From Amycolatopsis taiwanensis DSM 45107 (GTDB taxonomy: Bacteria > Actinomycetota > Actinomycetes > Mycobacteriales > Pseudonocardiaceae): DNA of 64,000 nt. The stretch covers positions 1-64,000 of the forward strand of contig NZ_JAFB01000014.1 in assembly GCF_000519205.1 (NCBI RefSeq). The letters run 5' to 3'. The position numbers and the translations under genes were made by a program. This document shows, one piece after another, positions 43,221-52,406 of this stretch. The notes beneath the pieces were generated by a model. That model worked only from the letters and a program-made list of their open reading frames with translations, was not told the DNA's origin and did not search any database. Every line of letters starts with the position of its first letter. Position 1 is the first letter of the stretch.

Positions 43221-45167
43221 ATGTTCGACACGGTTCTGATCGCCAACCGGGGCGAGATCGCCGTCCGGGTCATGGAGACCCTGCGGCGCATGGGCATCCG
43301 GACGATCGCGGTGTTCACCGATTCCGACGCCGGAACGCGGCACGTCCTGGAGGCCGACGCGGCGATCCGCATCTCGACCTATCTGTCCATTGAGGACATC
43401 GTGCGTGCGGCCGTGGATTCGGGTGCGCAGGCCGTGCATCCCGGGTACGGCTTCCTCGCGGAGAACGCGCGGTTCGCCGAATCCTGCGCGGAAGCGGGCC
43501 TGAAGTTCATCGGGCCGCCCGCCGCGGCGATCGACGCGATGGGCGACAAGATCCGCGCCAAGGCAACGGTTTCCGCTGCGGGGGTGCCGGTGGTGCCGGG
43601 CAGCGACGACCCCTCCGCCGCCGACGAGGTCGGCTATCCGTTGCTGCTCAAGCCTTCCGCGGGCGGCGGGGGCAAGGGGATGCGGCTGGTCAACGGCCCC
43701 GGCGAACTGGCTGCGGCGATCGAGTCCGCGCGCCGGGAGGCGAAGTCCGCCTTCGGCGACGATCGGCTCCTGGTCGAACGGTTCGTCACCACGCCCCGGC
43801 ACATCGAGATCCAGGTGCTCGCCGACCACCACGGCAACGTCATCCACCTCGGCGAGCGCGAGTGCAGCCTGCAGCGGCGGCATCAGAAGATCATCGAGGA
43901 GGCGCCGTCGGCGCTCCTGGACGAGCGGACCCGCGAACTGATGGGGGCCGCCGCGGTGGAGGCGGCCCGGTCCGTCGGATACACCGGCGCGGGCACCGTC
44001 GAGTTCATCGTCTCGGCGCGGGCGCCCGGGGAATTCTTCTTCATGGAGATGAACACCCGCCTGCAGGTCGAGCACCCGGTCACCGAGCTGGTGACCGGAC
44101 TCGACCTGGTCGAATGGCAGGTGCGCATCGCCGCGGGAGAGCCGCTTTCCCTGACGCAGCAAGACATCCGGCTCAACGGCCACGCGGTGGAGGCGCGGGT
44201 CTACGCCGAGGATCCCGCGCGCGGGTTCGTCCCCACCGGTGGCACCGTGCTCGCCCTGGGCGAGCCTCGCGGCGTGCGGGTCGATTCCTGGCTGAGTCCG
44301 GGCACGGTGGTCACCTCCGACTACGACCCGATGCTGGCCAAGGTGATCGCCTGGGGACCGGACCGGGCGGCGGCACTGCACCGCCTCGACCGGGCGCTCG
44401 CCGACACCGCCGTGCTCGGCGTGACCACGAACGTCGCTTTCCTGCGAGGACTCCTGGCCGACCCCGATGTCCAGGCGGGAGAGCTCGATACCGGACTGGT
44501 CGAGCGGAGGCCCTCCGGCGAAACCGGATCCGGCATCGCCGAGGAATTCTTCGTGGCGGCCGCGGTCGACCGGTTGATCGAGCTCACCCCGGCCGGGGGC
44601 GGCGTCGTCGATCCGTGGGATGTGCCCAGCGGGTGGCGCATGCTCGGGCCCGGCGGCGTCGTTTTCCGGCTGCGCGCGGGGGAAACCGAGGCTCTCGTCC
44701 ACATCGAGGGCCTGCCGGAGTCGGCAGTGGTCACAGTTGACGGTTCTACCCCGGTGCAGGTGTCCGGGCGCCGGGTGGGGGACCGGCTGGAGCTGCACTA
44801 CGCCGGGGAGTTCCGACGGTACCTGCGGGCGTCGGACGGACGGCTGTGGCTGGCCAGGGACGGACAATGCGTGGCCGTCGGCGAACGGCCGAACCTGCTC
44901 GCCTCGCATGGGGAAACCACGGACGCGGGGCCGGTGGTCAGCCCGATGCCGGGCACCGTGCTCGTGGTCAAGGTGGCGCCCGGGGAGGCGGTGGCGGCCG
45001 GCGCCCCGCTGGTCGTGGTCGAGGCGATGAAGATGGAACACACCCTCGTTTCGCCGGTGGACGGAGTGGTCAGCGAGCTACGTGTCCAGGCGGGCCAGCA
45101 GGTCGCGCTGGACGAAACCCTCGCCGTGGTGACACCACGGGCGGGGGCCGAACTGGGGCATGACTAG
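43221..45167 (+). CDS. Acyl-CoA carboxylase alpha subunit (biotin carboxylase and biotin carrier)
   Basis: 648 residues. ATP-grasp biotin carboxylase (1-445): [80 protein letters not shown] middle domain links to a C-terminal biotinyl domain with [11 protein letters not shown], where the Lys is biotinylated. This long alpha chain fits methylcrotonyl-CoA carboxylase. ATG 43221 follows GAGGGGA. With the beta subunit and dehydrogenase it should carry out steps of leucine/isovalerate catabolism. No AtuC/LiuC-like hydratase or lyase gene is in the window. Confidence 0.93.
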   Translation: MFDTVLIANRGEIAVRVMETLRRMGIRTIAVFTDSDAGTRHVLEADAAIRISTYLSIEDIVRAAVDSGAQAVHPGYGFLAENARFAESCAEAGLKFIGPPAAAIDAMGDKIRAKATVSAAGVPVVPGSDDPSAADEVGYPLLLKPSAGGGGKGMRLVNGPGELAAAIESARREAKSAFGDDRLLVERFVTTPRHIEIQVLADHHGNVIHLGERECSLQRRHQKIIEEAPSALLDERTRELMGAAAVEAARSVGYTGAGTVEFIVSARAPGEFFFMEMNTRLQVEHPVTELVTGLDLVEWQVRIAAGEPLSLTQQDIRLNGHAVEARVYAEDPARGFVPTGGTVLALGEPRGVRVDSWLSPGTVVTSDYDPMLAKVIAWGPDRAAALHRLDRALADTAVLGVTTNVAFLRGLLADPDVQAGELDTGLVERRPSGETGSGIAEEFFVAAAVDRLIELTPAGGGVVDPWDVPSGWRMLGPGGVVFRLRAGETEALVHIEGLPESAVVTVDGSTPVQVSGRRVGDRLELHYAGEFRRYLRASDGRLWLARDGQCVAVGERPNLLASHGETTDAGPVVSPMPGTVLVVKVAPGEAVAAGAPLVVVEAMKMEHTLVSPVDGVVSELRVQAGQQVALDETLAVVTPRAGAELGHD

Positions 45168-45218
45168 CGGCGCGCCACATGCGACCGCGTTCACGTCGCC
45201 GACGAACAGGAGAAACCC

Positions 45219-46385
45219 ATGATCGACTACCGGCTCGGTGAAGAGTACGAGGCGCTGAGAAAGACCGTCCAGGACTTCGCGCGCTCCGAGGTCGCGCCGG
45301 TGATCGGCGGCTACTACGAGCGCGAGGAGTTCCCGTACGACCTGGTGGCCGGGATGGGCGCGATGGGTCTGTTCGGCCTGCCGTTCCCGGAGGAGTTCGG
45401 CGGCATGGGCGGGGACTACTTCGCGCTGTGCCTGGCGCTGGAGGAGCTGGCGCGGGTCGACTCGTCGGTCGCGGTCACCCTGGAGGCCGGGGTGTCGCTG
45501 GGCGCTATGCCGATCTTCCGGTTCGGCACGCGCGAGCAGCAGGAACACTGGCTGCCCGCGTTGTGCTCGGGGGAGGCGCTGGCCGCGTTCGGGCTGACCG
45601 AGCCGGGTGGCGGCTCGGATGCCGGCGCCACCCGGACCACCGCGCGGCTGGACGACGGGCACTGGGTGGTCAACGGCAGCAAGTCGTTCATCACCAACTC
45701 GGGCACGAAGCTGACCCGGCTGATCACGGTCACCGCGGTCACCGGGACGAGGCCCGACGGCGGCAAGGAGATCTCCACGATCATCCTGCCGTCCGGCACA
45801 CCCGGCCTCACCGTCGCACCCCGGTATTCGAAGGTCGGTTGGAACGCCTCCGACACCCACGAGCTGTCCTTCGCCGACTGCCGCGTGCCGGCGGAGAACC
45901 TGCTCGGCGAGCGGGGCCGGGGCTACGCCCAGTTCCTGTCTACTTTGGACGAGGGCCGGATCGCGATCGCGGCCATCGGCGTCGGGCTGGCACAGGGATG
46001 CGTGGACGAGTGCGTGCGGTACGCGGGCGAGCGGGAGGCGTTCGGGCACCGGATCGGCGAGTACCAGGCGATCCAGTTCAAGATCGCGGACATGGAGACG
46101 CGTGCGCACACCGCTCGCCTGGCCTACTACGCGGCGGCGTCGAAGATGTTGCGTGGTGAGCCGTTCAAGAAGGAGGCGGCGATCGCGAAGCTGGTCTCGT
46201 CGAACGCGGCCATGGACAACGCCCGTGACGCGACCCAGATCTTCGGCGGCTACGGCTTCATGAACGAGTTCCCGGTGGGGCGGTTCTACCGGGACGCCAA
46301 GATCCTCGAGATCGGCGAGGGCACCAGCGAGATCCAGCGCATGCTGATCGCCCGTTCCCTCGGCGTGGGAGCCGGAGCGAGATAG
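45219..46385 (+). CDS. Acyl-CoA dehydrogenase (isovaleryl-CoA dehydrogenase-like)
   Basis: 388 residues, the usual length. N-terminal helical domain, then the flavin-contacting LAAFGLTEPGGGSDAGATRTTA and WVVNGSKSFITNSG, and the C-terminal YAGEREAFGHRIGEYQAIQFKIADM and IFGGYGFMNEFPVGRFYRDAKILEIGEGTSEIQRMLIARSLG. A Glu is available in GEGTSE as base. In context it probably oxidises isovaleryl-CoA or a related branched substrate. It is the last gene of the operon and is followed by a perfect 12-bp hairpin. Confidence 0.92.
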   Translation: MIDYRLGEEYEALRKTVQDFARSEVAPVIGGYYEREEFPYDLVAGMGAMGLFGLPFPEEFGGMGGDYFALCLALEELARVDSSVAVTLEAGVSLGAMPIFRFGTREQQEHWLPALCSGEALAAFGLTEPGGGSDAGATRTTARLDDGHWVVNGSKSFITNSGTKLTRLITVTAVTGTRPDGGKEISTIILPSGTPGLTVAPRYSKVGWNASDTHELSFADCRVPAENLLGERGRGYAQFLSTLDEGRIAIAAIGVGLAQGCVDECVRYAGEREAFGHRIGEYQAIQFKIADMETRAHTARLAYYAAASKMLRGEPFKKEAAIAKLVSSNAAMDNARDATQIFGGYGFMNEFPVGRFYRDAKILEIGEGTSEIQRMLIARSLGVGAGAR

Positions 46386-46402
46386 AAATACCGGTATAAC
46401 TA

Positions 46403-46432
46403 TGACGGTACAGGCGTCGCCCTGTACCGTCA
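46403..46432. terminator. Perfect 12-bp hairpin, terminator or operator
   Basis: TGACGGTACAGG pairs with CCTGTACCGTCA around a 6-base loop, 17 bp after the dehydrogenase stop and 25 bp before the next start. As RNA it is a good terminator; as DNA it is also a TetR-like palindrome that could control the downstream gene. Both are possible. Confidence 0.55.
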
Positions 46433-46456
46433 CATTGATATGCCGGGAGTGAGATT

Positions 46457-47224
46457 GTGATCGAGTTGAAGAGCGAAGACGAGTTGGCCGTGATGCGTGA
46501 GGCCGGCCGGATCGTCGCGCGGGTGCTGGCCGCCGTGCGCGAGCGCGCGCGGGTCGGCACGAGCCTGCTGGAACTGGACGAACTGGCCGCAAGCATCCTC
46601 GACGAGTGCGGCGCGAAGTCGTCGTTCCTGCACTACCACCCGAACTGGGCACCCAACCCGTACCCCGGGGTGCTGTGCACCAGCGTGAACGACGCGATCG
46701 TGCACGGCGTCCCGAACGGGTACCGGCTGTGCGACGGCGACCTGCTGAGCATCGACTTCGGCGCGGCCGTCGACGGCTGGCACGGTGACGCCGCGACCAG
46801 CTTCGTGGTCGGCACCGCCGATCAGGCCGACCTCGACCTGATCGCGACCGCGGAGCGCGGGCTCGCCGCCGGGATCGCCCAGGTGCGACCGGGAAACCGG
46901 CTGGGTGACGTCGCGCACGCGATCGGCGTCATCGGGCGGGCGGCCGGATACGGACTGACCGCCGACCACGGTGGCCACGGCGTCGGCCGCGCGATGCACG
47001 AGGCGCCGCACGTGCCCAACGAGGGCCGCCCAGGCCGGGGGCTCGGGCTGCGGCCGGGCATGGTGTTCGCGATCGAGCCGATGTTCACCCGGGGCGGCGG
47101 CGATGACTACCGTTACGGCGACGACGGCTGGACGGTCCTGACCGTGGACGGAAGCCGGGCGGCGCACGTCGAACACACGGTGGCGGTGACCGAGGACGGC
47201 CCTCTCGTCCTCACCGCGCCATGA
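46457..47224 (+). CDS. map: Type I methionine aminopeptidase
   Basis: 255 residues, the MetAP-Ia form without an N-terminal zinc-binding extension. The metal ligands are Asp in LLSIDFGAAVDGWHGDAATSFVVG (two Asp), His in DHGGHGVGRAMHEAPHVPN, Glu in VFAIEPMFT and Glu near VEHTVAVTEDG. It removes initiator methionine in the cytoplasm. GTG 46457 follows GGGAG. A second genome copy is expected, as actinomycetes usually carry several. Its stop overlaps the start of the GNAT gene (ATGA). Confidence 0.95.
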   Translation: MIELKSEDELAVMREAGRIVARVLAAVRERARVGTSLLELDELAASILDECGAKSSFLHYHPNWAPNPYPGVLCTSVNDAIVHGVPNGYRLCDGDLLSIDFGAAVDGWHGDAATSFVVGTADQADLDLIATAERGLAAGIAQVRPGNRLGDVAHAIGVIGRAAGYGLTADHGGHGVGRAMHEAPHVPNEGRPGRGLGLRPGMVFAIEPMFTRGGGDDYRYGDDGWTVLTVDGSRAAHVEHTVAVTEDGPLVLTAP

Positions 47225-47721
47225 TCGAGATCAGGCCCGGCGACGGCCGGGATTTCCCGACCCTGATGGCCTTCTTCGATGACGCCGTCGAATGGCTCGT
47301 CGCCCGCGGCAGCGCGCGGCAGTGGGGTACCGAGCCGTGGAGTGGCAACCCTCAGCGGGAAGATCGAGTCCGGGGCATGGCCACCGGTGGTGGGCTCTTC
47401 ATCGCCGAACTCGACGGCGAGCCGGTGGGTGCGCTCGTGCTGGGTGACCGGCTCTCCTACGCCCCGGCGGTCGACGAGCCCGAGGTCTACATCGGACTGT
47501 TGCTGACCTCGCGCGCACACGCCGGCCGGGGCGTCGGTTCCGCGCTCCTCGCCTTCGCGCGCGAGGAAACGCGTCGGCGTGGCATCGGCCTGCTCCGGGT
47601 GGACTGCTGGTCGGACGGGGACGGGGCGCTCGTCGAGTACTACCGCGGCCAGGGCTTCACGCCGACCGTGGAGGTTCCGGTCAACGACACCAAGGTCCAG
47701 GTGTTCGAACAACGCCTGTGA
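47221..47721 (+). CDS. GNAT-family N-acetyltransferase
   Basis: 166 residues. Acetyl-CoA loop RAHAGRGVGSALLAFAREETRRRGIGLLRVDCWSDGDGALVEYYRGQGF, preceded by FIAELDGEPVGALVLGD and VYIGLLLTS. The N-terminal helix region (FFDDAVEWLVARGSARQWG) is typical of members acting on small molecules. The substrate is unknown. The start overlaps the methionine aminopeptidase stop, so translation is coupled, though a functional link with protein N-terminal processing is only speculation. Confidence 0.85.
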   Translation: MIEIRPGDGRDFPTLMAFFDDAVEWLVARGSARQWGTEPWSGNPQREDRVRGMATGGGLFIAELDGEPVGALVLGDRLSYAPAVDEPEVYIGLLLTSRAHAGRGVGSALLAFAREETRRRGIGLLRVDCWSDGDGALVEYYRGQGFTPTVEVPVNDTKVQVFEQRL

Positions 47722-47782
47722 CGCTGGAGAAGCGTCATCTGCCGAACCGCCGCCCGTGGCGGGTCTCTGCGTCCGTGACCTG

Positions 47783-47824
47783 TTGCGAAATGAATACTCG
47801 TCTACGTATACTCGTCGACGAGTA
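47783..47824 (+). promoter_or_regulatory. Promoter with palindromic operator
   Basis: TTGCGA (47783-47788), an 18-base spacer and TATACT (47807-47812) form a sigma-70-like promoter for the alpha/beta hydrolase. The perfect palindrome TACTCGTCGACGAGTA (47809-47824) overlaps the -10 box. A related half-site TACTCGTC occurs at 47795. A repressor site is likely; the regulator is not adjacent. Confidence 0.6.
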
Positions 47825-47870
47825 AGGACCGGTTCGGCAGATAACCCACCGTCCAGCCCTGGGGGTTGAC

Positions 47871-48740
47871 ATGATCCACATCAAGACCGATATAGAGACC
47901 GGCTCGGTCACGTCCGCGGACGGCACCACGATCGGCTTCCGGCGGCTCGGCCACGGCCCTGGCGTGGTGATCGTGCACGGCGCGATGGAATCGTCCACGA
48001 GTCATCTTGACCTCGCCTGCGCACTCGCCGACACGTTCACCGTGTACCTGCCCGATCGACGCGGTCGGGGAAGCAGCGGTCCCTTCGGCGCGAACTACGG
48101 TGCCCAGCGGGAGGTCGAGGACATCGCCGCGCTGCTGGCGAAAACCGGTGCGCGCCAGGTGTTCGGGGTAAGCTCGGGCGCACTGATCACGCTGCGGTCG
48201 GCGCTGACGCTGCCGACGATCGAGCGGGCGGCGATCTTCGAACCACCGTTGATCGTCAACGGCTCGATCACGACCGACTTCCTGTCCCGGTACGACCGGG
48301 AGATCGCCGAGGGCCGGACCGCCGCCGCGCTGATCACCGGAATGAAGGGCGCGCAACTCGGGCCGAGGTTCCTCAACGCGGTGCCACGCCCGCTGCTCGC
48401 ACTGATGACCAACGCGCTGATGTCCAGTCAGGACAAGAAGTCCGATCGGGACACCGTAACCATGCGGCAACTGGCACCCACCCTGCACTACGACTTCCAC
48501 CTGGTCCGCGAGATGGCCGAATCGGTGTCCGGCTTCCGGGACCTGGAAAGCGACGTGCTGCTGCTCGGCGGAAGCAAAAGCCCGGCCTACCTGAAAACCG
48601 CGTTGGACGCTCTACAAAGGACACTGTCGCGGGCGAAGCGCGTCGAGTTCCCCGGTCTCGACCACAGCGCCACCGGCAACACCGCCGAACGCGGGAAGCC
48701 GGAAACCGTGGCACAAGCACTGCGCGACTTCTTCGCCTGA
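47871..48740 (+). CDS. Alpha/beta-fold hydrolase
   Basis: 289 residues. HG motif VVIVHGAMESS, nucleophile elbow GVSSGA (Ser), then DRRGRGSSG and a C-terminal LDHSATGN that could hold the catalytic His. The Asp of the triad may lie near LLLGGSKSPAY. Cytoplasmic; substrate unknown. The CDS is preceded by its own promoter with a palindromic operator, so it seems induced by some signal. Ends at a perfect 20-bp hairpin. Confidence 0.87.
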   Translation: MIHIKTDIETGSVTSADGTTIGFRRLGHGPGVVIVHGAMESSTSHLDLACALADTFTVYLPDRRGRGSSGPFGANYGAQREVEDIAALLAKTGARQVFGVSSGALITLRSALTLPTIERAAIFEPPLIVNGSITTDFLSRYDREIAEGRTAAALITGMKGAQLGPRFLNAVPRPLLALMTNALMSSQDKKSDRDTVTMRQLAPTLHYDFHLVREMAESVSGFRDLESDVLLLGGSKSPAYLKTALDALQRTLSRAKRVEFPGLDHSATGNTAERGKPETVAQALRDFFA

Positions 48741-48743
48741 CCA

Positions 48744-48793
48744 TGTCGCCCGTTCGGCGTGCCCGGTTTCCCTGGCACGCCGAACGGGCGACA
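48744..48793. terminator. Bidirectional terminator with perfect 20-bp stem
   Basis: TGTCGCCCGTTCGGCGTGCC (48744-48763) pairs at all 20 positions with 48774-48793 around a 10-base loop. It lies between convergent genes, 3 bp past one stop and 8 bp before the other. Confidence 0.93.
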
Positions 48794-48801
48794 CAGCTTC
48801 G

Positions 48802-49407
48802 CTAGAAACCGGTGCAGTCGGCGATCGCGAACGGCCCGCGCGCGGTCGAGGTCTTGGCCACAGTGCCGTTCACGGTCACCTTGCAAGTCGCCGAGCCGCC
48901 CTTGTCGCCTGTCGTGACGATCAGCGAACCGCCGGTCAGCAAGCCTTTCGTCTGGACCTCCTTGGTCCAGGGCAAGGTCGCGGTCGTTTCGCTGTCGCTG
49001 GTGGTGGTTTCGCCGAACGTCGTGTAGTCGATCGAGACGTCCGTGGCGTCTCCGGTCACCTCGTAGACGACGGTGGTGGGCTGGTTGGCCTCCTCGCGAA
49101 CGTCGTTGACCGCCTTGTTGATCACGGTGACCCACACGATGCAGACGATCAGACCGACGATCGACGTCACGATGCCGGCGATCGAGAGGCCCTTGTTGGT
49201 GGCCGCTCCTTTGCTGACTCGGCTGAGCCCGAGCGCGGCGAAGATCAGGCCGAGGATCACCAGCGGCCAGGCGACGAACCCGATGAGCGGGATCGGGGAA
49301 AGCACCAGTCCGACGAGTCCGAGGATGAATCCGGTCGTGCCGAAGCCGTTGCGCGGCTGCGTGGGTTCCTCCTGCTGGACGGGCGGATAGGGAGCAGGCT
49401 GGGTCAC
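48802..49407 (-). CDS. DUF4190/MmpS-like membrane protein
   Basis: 201 residues. Two close membrane segments (about 24-65: TTGFILGLVGLVLSPIPLIGFVAWPLVILGLIF) and a third at 77-97 (GIVTSIVGLIVCIVWVTVI), then an extracytoplasmic beta domain (about 105-201) like MmpS: VVYEVTGDATDVSIDYTTFG, TCKVTVNGTVAKTSTARGPFAIADC. MmpS proteins pair with MmpL transporters, but no MmpL is nearby. GTG 49407 starts the gene. Confidence 0.8.
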   Translation of the reverse strand: MTQPAPYPPVQQEEPTQPRNGFGTTGFILGLVGLVLSPIPLIGFVAWPLVILGLIFAALGLSRVSKGAATNKGLSIAGIVTSIVGLIVCIVWVTVINKAVNDVREEANQPTTVVYEVTGDATDVSIDYTTFGETTTSDSETTATLPWTKEVQTKGLLTGGSLIVTTGDKGGSATCKVTVNGTVAKTSTARGPFAIADCTGF

Positions 49408-49582
49408 GGGTCGTTCCCTTTCGTTCCACTGAGGTTTGCGGGATGGATGAAAGCAGCGGGTGCCGGCCCGGCACGTCGTCCGCGAGGATCGACCACGTTC
49501 ATCCGAAAGTCGTCACGGCTTGGTGATCATGGAAACGATCGACTGATGCCCGACGGTGGGGCCGGACCCGTACGCTCTGCGC

Positions 49583-50773
49583 ATGGCACGGCGAGTACTC
49601 GGTATCGTCAACACGGTCTTCGCCGTCTCGGCGAGCGTGCTCGGCAGCTTGTATTTCTTCGGCGCCGACGGCTACGAACCGACGACTCGCACGGTGCACT
49701 CGAACTGGTGGTCGATACTGTCCCTGCTCGCCGGGATCGGCGCCGCGGTCATGTTGTGCTGGCGGCACCGCTGGCCGACGCTCGTCACCGCTATCGCGGT
49801 CGTACCCTCGCTCGTCTTCGTCTCGGACGCGCTGGCCGCGCTCATCTCGTTGGCCGCGCTTGCCGCCAATCGTCGGGACCACGTGCTGTGGATCGGCGCC
49901 GCCGCCGTCTACGCGGCGTCCACGCTCACCGCGTGGCGTGATCTGCACGGCAGCGAGTCGATCGCGGGAACCTTCGTGACCGCGGAAACCGCTGCGGGAC
50001 AGGTGGTCGGCGCGTTCGTCGTGGCGGCCATAGTCACCGCGATCCCGCTGCTGGTGGGGATCATACGTGGGGTCAGAGGAGATCTCCGCCGGCAACAGGC
50101 CCACGAACGGGAACTACGCGCGGAGATGACGCGGCAGGAGGAGAGGTCCCGCATCGCCCGTGAGATGCACGACGTGCTCGGCCATCGACTCTCCCTGCTC
50201 TCGTTGCACGCGGGCGCGCTGGAAGTCAGCTCGGGCGAGGAGCCTTCGCGCGTCGAGGCGGCGCGGACGGTTCGCACCGCGGCACGCCAGTCTCTCGAAG
50301 ACCTTCGCCAGGTGATCGGCGTGCTCCGTGGTGGAGGCGAGGGCACCGAAGGTCCCCGGAACGGAGCGGCCCGGCAGCCGGCCCTGAACGACCTGCCGAA
50401 CCTGGTCGCCGATTCCCGCAAGGCCGGCCTCGTCGTCGACCTCACCATGTTGCTCGAGGGGGCCGATGCCGCGCCGCCGCAACTCGGGACGGCGGCCTAC
50501 CGGATCGTCCAGGAGGCACTGACCAATGTGTTCCGGCATGCCCCCGGCAGCCCGGCCGCGGTGTCCGTGCGCGGCGGAAAGGAATCCGGCCTGGCGATCG
50601 AGGTGGTCAACCCGCTGCCGGCCGGGGCTCCGGCCGAGCCTTCTCCCGGCTCCGGCACCGGTCTGACCGGGATCGGCGAACGGGTCGCGTTGCTCGGCGG
50701 CTCGGTCAGTGCCGGACCGACCGACGGAGGCGTTTTCACCCTTCGTGTCTGGTTGCCGTGGCCCCGGCAATAG
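49583..50773 (+). CDS. NarL-type sensor histidine kinase
   Basis: 396 residues. About four to five membrane segments in the first 170 residues (for example SILSLLAGIGAAVMLCW and VVGAFVVAAIVTAIPLLVGII), a coiled-coil (RRQQAHERELRAEMTRQEERSR), then HisKA_3 with the phospho-His in IAREMHDVLGHRLSLLSLHAGAL. The ATPase domain has YRIVQEALTNVFRHA and GTGLTGIGERVALLGGSV. ATG 49583 is preferred over the in-frame GTG upstream. It is directly followed by its response regulator. Confidence 0.9.
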   Translation: MARRVLGIVNTVFAVSASVLGSLYFFGADGYEPTTRTVHSNWWSILSLLAGIGAAVMLCWRHRWPTLVTAIAVVPSLVFVSDALAALISLAALAANRRDHVLWIGAAAVYAASTLTAWRDLHGSESIAGTFVTAETAAGQVVGAFVVAAIVTAIPLLVGIIRGVRGDLRRQQAHERELRAEMTRQEERSRIAREMHDVLGHRLSLLSLHAGALEVSSGEEPSRVEAARTVRTAARQSLEDLRQVIGVLRGGGEGTEGPRNGAARQPALNDLPNLVADSRKAGLVVDLTMLLEGADAAPPQLGTAAYRIVQEALTNVFRHAPGSPAAVSVRGGKESGLAIEVVNPLPAGAPAEPSPGSGTGLTGIGERVALLGGSVSAGPTDGGVFTLRVWLPWPRQ

Positions 50774-50776
50774 CAT

Positions 50777-51445
50777 GTGCGCGTGGATCACCTGCGAGTG
50801 CTGCTTGTCGATGACGACCCACTCGTGCGCACCGGGCTGTCCATGATCCTGAACAGCGCACCGGACATCACCGTCGTCGGTCAGGCGGGCGACGGCGACG
50901 AAGCCGTGCCGAAGGTCATTTCACACGCCCCGGATGTCGTGATCATGGACATCCGGATGCACCGGATGGACGGCCTGGCCGCGACTTCCGCGGTAATGGC
51001 GCTCCCGCGCCCGCCCAGGGTCCTCATACTGACCACTTTCGACCTCGACGAGTACGTGTTCGACGCGCTCGCCGCGGGCGCCAGCGGGTTCCTGCTCAAG
51101 GAAAGCTCGCCGCAGGAGATCATCGCCGCCGTGCGTGTGGTGGCCGGCGGTGAGGCGATGCTTTCCCCGCGTGCCACCAAGAAGCTCATCGGTCATTTCG
51201 TCGCCGCGCGGATCAGCCCGAGGCGCCGCGCGGCGCTGACGAAGCTGGGCATGCTCAGCGACCGTGAGCGAGAGATCGTCACGGCGGTCGCTCAGGGCAA
51301 GGCCAACGCCGACATCGCCGCCGAACTCTTCCTGAGCGAGGCCACCGTGAAAACCCATATCACGCGGACTTTCGCCAAGGTCGACGTCACCAACCGGGTC
51401 CAGCTCACCATCTTCGCCTACGAATCCGGCCTGGTCTCGGTCTGA
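50777..51445 (+). CDS. NarL/LuxR-family response regulator
   Basis: 222 residues. Receiver domain with LLVDDDPLVRTGL, phosphoacceptor Asp in VVIMDIRMHRMDG and Lys in GFLLKESSPQE. LuxR-type HTH (about 155-215: LSDREREIVTAVAQGKANADIAAELFLSEATVKTHITRTFAKV). The GTG start lies 3 bp after the kinase stop; a second GTG at 50783 is possible. The target genes are not evident in the window. Confidence 0.93.
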   Translation: MRVDHLRVLLVDDDPLVRTGLSMILNSAPDITVVGQAGDGDEAVPKVISHAPDVVIMDIRMHRMDGLAATSAVMALPRPPRVLILTTFDLDEYVFDALAAGASGFLLKESSPQEIIAAVRVVAGGEAMLSPRATKKLIGHFVAARISPRRRAALTKLGMLSDREREIVTAVAQGKANADIAAELFLSEATVKTHITRTFAKVDVTNRVQLTIFAYESGLVSV

Positions 51446-51533
51446 AAAGGTGTGCGCACCAGGGGCCCTGCGGTCCGAACAACGCCGGTGACGCTGGTGG
51501 CGTTCGGATGCCGATCAGGGCAGGATGACCGGC

Positions 51534-52358
51534 ATGGCGAGGTCGCTGATTGACAAGGTCGTCGTGATCACCGGTGGAGCGCGCGGAATCGGTGCCACCA
51601 CCGCGGCTGCGCTGGCGCGCGCGGGGGCGAAGGTCGCGATCGGCGACCTCGACCAGGCGCAGGCCGAGCGGTTGGCCGAAGAGCTTGGTCTGCTCGCGCT
51701 TCCGCTGGACGTCACCGACCGCCCCAGGTTCACCGCGTTCCTCGACGAGGTCGAGCGGCGGCTGGGCCCGATCGACGCGCTGATCAACAACGCCGGGGTG
51801 ATGCTGCTTTCCCGGTTCGAGGACGAGGAAGACGCGGCCACAGCGCGGCAGCTGGAGATCAACGTGCACGCGGTCATGCACGGCACACGCGAGGCGATCA
51901 AGCGCATGCGGCCGCGCGCGTCCGGGCACATCGTGAACGTCGCGTCGATGGCGGGGAAGGTCGGCTTTCCCGGCGCGGTGACCTACTGCGCCACCAAACA
52001 CGCGGTCGTCGGGCTTTCCGAAGCCGTGCGCCAGGAACTGCGTGGTTCGGGCGTCGACATCTCGTGCGTGATGCCGGTCGTCGTGCGCACCGAGCTGGCC
52101 GGTGGGCTGCCCGAAACCAGGCTGTTCCCCCAATTGCGGGCGGAAGACGTCGCGAAGGCCATCGTCGAGGCGCTGAAACGGCCGCGGTTCGACGTGTATG
52201 TGCCGCGGTCGCTCGACTTGACCACTCGCACGGGCCGGCTGGTGCCGCGCGCGGTATCCGAGTGGTTCCTGCGGTTCGTCGGCGCCGACCGGGTCTTCGC
52301 CCGGGCCGAGTCGTCGGCCCGGGCGGACTACGAGGCGAAGGTCCAGGGGCGTGAGTAG
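51534..52358 (+). CDS. Short-chain dehydrogenase/reductase
   Basis: 274 residues. Cofactor motif ITGGARGIGATTA, DVTD, NNAG in ALINNAGVML, catalytic Ser in VNVASMAGKVGF and Tyr-Lys in TYCATKHAVVGLSEAV. The C-terminal extension (about 225-274) is typical of membrane-associated actinobacterial SDRs of the steroid/fatty-acid type. ATG 51534 is preferred over ATG 51525 by spacing to GGCAGG. It is 48 bp ahead of the PhaC-like gene, and the two may be co-transcribed. Confidence 0.87.
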   Translation: MARSLIDKVVVITGGARGIGATTAAALARAGAKVAIGDLDQAQAERLAEELGLLALPLDVTDRPRFTAFLDEVERRLGPIDALINNAGVMLLSRFEDEEDAATARQLEINVHAVMHGTREAIKRMRPRASGHIVNVASMAGKVGFPGAVTYCATKHAVVGLSEAVRQELRGSGVDISCVMPVVVRTELAGGLPETRLFPQLRAEDVAKAIVEALKRPRFDVYVPRSLDLTTRTGRLVPRAVSEWFLRFVGADRVFARAESSARADYEAKVQGRE

Positions 52359-52406
52359 CCCAGTGCCGAGCCGCGGCTCTCAGTCCGACTTGATCGAGGA
52401 GCACCC

